Made by a program: the position numbers and the translations under genes | In this document: positions 6,038-8,595 of the stretch, piece after piece | Position numbering within the stretch: the stretch's first letter is position 1 | Layout of the letters: each line of letters begins with the position of its first letter | Notes under the pieces: model-generated | Database searches by the model: none | What the model was told of the DNA's origin: nothing | Seen by the model: the letters and a program-made list of their open reading frames with translations, nothing else | Source: Deltaproteobacteria bacterium | GTDB taxonomy: Bacteria > Desulfobacterota > DSM-4660 > Desulfatiglandales > B25-G16 | Direction: 5' to 3' | Assembly (NCBI GenBank): GCA_020355145.1 | Contig: CP070660.1 | Location: 181,169 to 189,763, forward strand | Length of the DNA: 8,595 nucleotides

Positions 6038-7731
6038 GGATGTTCAGGCTTCTCATTTCCCCTAAGTTCGTTGGTTTTAAAAATGGTCTTAAGAGATCCC
6101 GCAGTAAGATAAAGATAAAGGTCCTTACCCTAACTGGTACAGGTATCCTATTCTGGTTAGCCCTGTTTTTCCTTTCTTGCAGGGTGCTTATCTACTTTTC
6201 CTCCCAGGAGATAATCGGTGATATCCTTGCAAGACATCTCCTTGCCATGGCCCTTCTGATCTTCTTTTCTCTATTGATCTTCAGTCATATTATAACCGCC
6301 CTATCTAATCTTTACATCTCTCAAGATCTAGAACTATGCCACTCTTCGCCGGCAAGGCTTACAGAGATATTTCTGAGCCGCTCCTTTTATACGGTAATTG
6401 ATAGCTCCTGGATGCTACTTGTATTTGGCCTTCCCGTGATGATGGCATATGGTTTTGTTTACCACGCTGGCCTTGATTATTATCTGAGCCTTATCCACGT
6501 GTCTTTTCCTTTGATTATCATTGCTGCAAGCTTAGGTATCATGCTGATCATGGTCTTAGTGAGGTTCTTTCCTGCGCAAAGGGCTAGGGATATTATCATG
6601 TTTCTGTCCCTTATTCTGATTGTTATTCTCTATCTCCTTTTTCGGTTTCTCAGGCCAGAGAGACTGGTCAATCCAGAGACATTCATAAGCGTAGCCCAGT
6701 ATTTAGGTGCCTTAAAGGCCCCTGATTCACCTTATCTGCCAAGCCATTGGGCAACAGAAATCCTGTGGGCAAGATTGATCAAGTATACAGGGGGCCATGT
6801 ATTAAACCATCTTCTTCTCTGGAGTACTGCCTTTGCACTAGTAGTAATAGATATCTGGATGGCAGGGCTTATATATTTCGATGGTTTTTCAAGGGCGCAG
6901 GAGGCAAAGAGGAGAAGCCGCACCGGGAGAAAGATACTTGAGAGGATAGTTTCAGTAATAACCAGGCCGTTAGGGCCAGACATGACATCTTTGATCGCCA
7001 AGGACGTGCGCACATTTTTCAGGGATAACAGCCAGTGGTCCCAGCTCCTCCTCTTAGGTGCCCTGGTGGTTGTTTATCTCTATAATTTCAGTGTTCTCCC
7101 CTTAGAGAGAAGCCCAATAAGGTCAATCTATCTTCAGAATGCATTGTCCTTTCTGAACATAGGGCTGGCAGGGTTTGTTATCTCTGCCCTGTCTGTAAGG
7201 TTCATATTTCCGGCAGTAAGCTCTGAGGGACAGGCCTTCTGGATTATCCTCTCCTCACCTCTTTCACCAAGGCGTTTCTTGTGGTCTAAGTTCCTTGCCT
7301 ATCTGCTTCCCATGCTCGTTTTGGCCGAGATGTTAATAATTTACACCAACTACCTTTTAAAGGTGACTCCCTTTATGATGGCCTTATCCTCAGTGACGAT
7401 ATTTTTCCTGGTATTTGGGATTGTGGCCTTGGGGGTTGGTTTGGGTGCAGTTTACCCCAATTTCCGGCATGAAAATATTGCCCAGGTGGCCACAGGCTTT
7501 GGGGGGTTAATCTATATGATAATTAGTTCGGTATTCATTGCCTTGGTCATTATGCTGGAGGCAGGACCTGTTTATACCATACTTTCAACACATTTTAGGG
7601 GGGAGGAGATTACCCATCTTCAATGGATTTGGATAGTTGGCTCCTTTATCATGGTTATCTTTCTCAATATATTTGCGGTTCAAAGACCTATGGCCGCTGG
7701 ATTGAAGGCCATTAATGGTTATGAGGGATGA
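6034..7731 (+). CDS. ABC exporter permease with about 12 membrane helices
   Basis: This 565-residue integral membrane protein begins at GTG overlapping the ATPase stop (GTGA). An ATG two codons later is an alternative start. Hydrophobic segments lie near residues 31-55, 68-92, 123-145, 152-177, 187-206, 256-283, 337-355, 372-390, 417-440, 446-472, 488-509 and 530-549. A cytosolic basic stretch (AKRRSRTGRK, 291-300) divides the two halves. Each half carries a similar cytosolic motif: LCHSSPARLTEIFLSRSF (101-118) and ILSSPLSPRRFLWSKF (405-420). This suggests two fused six-helix ABC-2-type units, each with a loop contacting the ATPase. Large putative ABC exporter permeases of this kind are known (Pfam ABC_tran_2 is my best guess), but their substrates are mostly unassigned. 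It should form the export channel with the upstream ATPase. The TGA abuts the next gene's ATG. Confidence 0.88.
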   Translation: MRMFRLLISPKFVGFKNGLKRSRSKIKIKVLTLTGTGILFWLALFFLSCRVLIYFSSQEIIGDILARHLLAMALLIFFSLLIFSHIITALSNLYISQDLELCHSSPARLTEIFLSRSFYTVIDSSWMLLVFGLPVMMAYGFVYHAGLDYYLSLIHVSFPLIIIAASLGIMLIMVLVRFFPAQRARDIIMFLSLILIVILYLLFRFLRPERLVNPETFISVAQYLGALKAPDSPYLPSHWATEILWARLIKYTGGHVLNHLLLWSTAFALVVIDIWMAGLIYFDGFSRAQEAKRRSRTGRKILERIVSVITRPLGPDMTSLIAKDVRTFFRDNSQWSQLLLLGALVVVYLYNFSVLPLERSPIRSIYLQNALSFLNIGLAGFVISALSVRFIFPAVSSEGQAFWIILSSPLSPRRFLWSKFLAYLLPMLVLAEMLIIYTNYLLKVTPFMMALSSVTIFFLVFGIVALGVGLGAVYPNFRHENIAQVATGFGGLIYMIISSVFIALVIMLEAGPVYTILSTHFRGEEITHLQWIWIVGSFIMVIFLNIFAVQRPMAAGLKAINGYEG

Positions 7732-8595
7732 ATGGTAGCCGCGGCGTCTTTTGAATATGTAGGCAATCTCCACATCCATACAACCCATTCTGACGGGGGT
7801 GGGGGTGCCAAAGAGATTGCTGCGGTAGCAAGGACAGTAGGCCTCGATTTTATAACCCTGAATGATCATTCCTATCTCGCCCAGCTTCATCTTGAAGACG
7901 AGGGCTATTATAAGGGTATACTTGTCCTGGTCGGCTCTGAGATTGGCACCAGGTTGCACCATTACCTTGCCTATAATATCAAGGTCCAGGTAGATGATGA
8001 GCGCTACAGCCCTCAGGATGTAATAGATACAGTAGACAGGCAGGGCGGGTTTGGATTTCTGGCCCACCCCTTTGAAAAGGGTATGCATTTTCTGGAGAAC
8101 AACGTGGCCTATACCTGGAATGATTGGTCAGTAAGTGGGTACACAGGCATCTGTATCTGGAACTTCTCCTCCAGGTGGAAGGAAAATATCCGGTCATTCT
8201 GGCATGGGGTATTCCATCTTGTGTTCAAAACGTACACCTTAAAAGGTCCAAGTCAAGAGACCTTGGCCAAATGGGACAGCCTGTGCTCCAAGAGGCGAGT
8301 AGTAGCTATAGGGGGATCAGATGCACATGGGTCGCATATAAAGATAGGGTTTCTTAAGTTCAAGCCTCTTTCATACAGGTATGTTTTGAGAACTATAAAT
8401 ACACACATTCTAACAACCTCGCCACTTAGCGGTGATTTAATAACAGATAAAGGGATCATCTACGATTCACTCAGGCAAGGTAATTGCTTTATAGCCCATG
8501 ATGGCCTTTTACCTGCAAGGGGCTTCAACTTCTACTTTAACAGGGAAGGAAATAAGGAGATGCTTGGGATGGGAAAGGAAGGTAAATTCAGTCCA
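7732..8595 (+). CDS. PHP-domain metallohydrolase, CehA/McbA-like (partial, runs off the window)
   Basis: The frame stays open for 288 codons from the ATG at 7732 to the last base, so the C terminus is missing. PHP metal-site motifs appear in order: NLHIHTTHSDGGG (H14, H16, D21), LNDHS (H46), VGSEIG (E70) followed by HH (76-77), LAHPF (H112) and GGSDAH (D197, H199). The wide insertion between AHP and SDAH, and the segment beyond residue 200, fit the CehA/McbA group better than histidinol phosphatase. Members hydrolyse phosphate, phosphonate or carbamate esters, and the substrate here is not predictable. No signal peptide is visible, so it is probably cytosolic. The ATG follows the permease TGA with no gap, and GAGGGA sits only 3 bases before it, so translation is probably coupled to the permease. 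The two genes share one reading frame. A 167-residue open frame on the opposite strand (7585-8088) is a shadow. Confidence 0.85.
   Translation, partial: MVAAASFEYVGNLHIHTTHSDGGGGAKEIAAVARTVGLDFITLNDHSYLAQLHLEDEGYYKGILVLVGSEIGTRLHHYLAYNIKVQVDDERYSPQDVIDTVDRQGGFGFLAHPFEKGMHFLENNVAYTWNDWSVSGYTGICIWNFSSRWKENIRSFWHGVFHLVFKTYTLKGPSQETLAKWDSLCSKRRVVAIGGSDAHGSHIKIGFLKFKPLSYRYVLRTINTHILTTSPLSGDLITDKGIIYDSLRQGNCFIAHDGLLPARGFNFYFNREGNKEMLGMGKEGKFSP

Noticed and set aside
7585..8088. 167-codon open frame on the minus strand.
   Set aside because: It overlaps the permease end and the PHP gene, whose plus-strand translation shows ordered family motifs. The minus-strand product shows none.

Overview
The window looks like ordinary chromosomal DNA from a moderately AT-rich bacterium. 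The set of small conserved genes (a COG2509-type flavoprotein, a DUF151/bifunctional-nuclease protein, PHP-domain hydrolases and a transglutaminase/ABC exporter cluster) and the protein style fit a Desulfobacterota-like (former Deltaproteobacteria) anaerobe. That placement is recalled from family resemblance, not computed. No phage, IS transposase, CRISPR array, rRNA or tRNA gene was found.

Left part (1-3409). A minus-strand FAD-dependent dehydrogenase (17-1372) diverges from a small conserved hypothetical gene (1517-1867). Next comes a bifunctional-nuclease-family protein (2076-2579), which has the clearest promoter in the window (TTGACA, 17 bp, TTTAAT) and a strong Shine-Dalgarno. A 182-bp gap holding three successive dyad structures separates it from a PHP-domain phosphatase-like gene (2762-3409) that has a poor ribosome binding site.

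Middle gap (3410-3809). These 400 bp have no supportable gene. They contain a patchwork of CAAATG-type words, a 22-bp near-palindrome, an 8-bp inverted repeat and a 12-bp perfect inverted repeat 73 bp apart. The stretch looks like an interspersed intergenic repeat or a small decayed non-autonomous element.

Right part (3810-8595). Four plus-strand genes are packed like one operon: a membrane-anchored transglutaminase-like protein, a 20-bp gap, an ABC ATPase, a 4-bp overlap, a 12-helix ABC permease, then a zero-gap TGA/ATG junction to a second PHP hydrolase of the CehA/McbA type that runs off the window end. The simplest reading is an exporter with two associated hydrolase/transferase-like proteins, one membrane-anchored and facing outward and one probably cytosolic. 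The substrate is unknown. This cluster is the best candidate for an uncharacterised system in the window.
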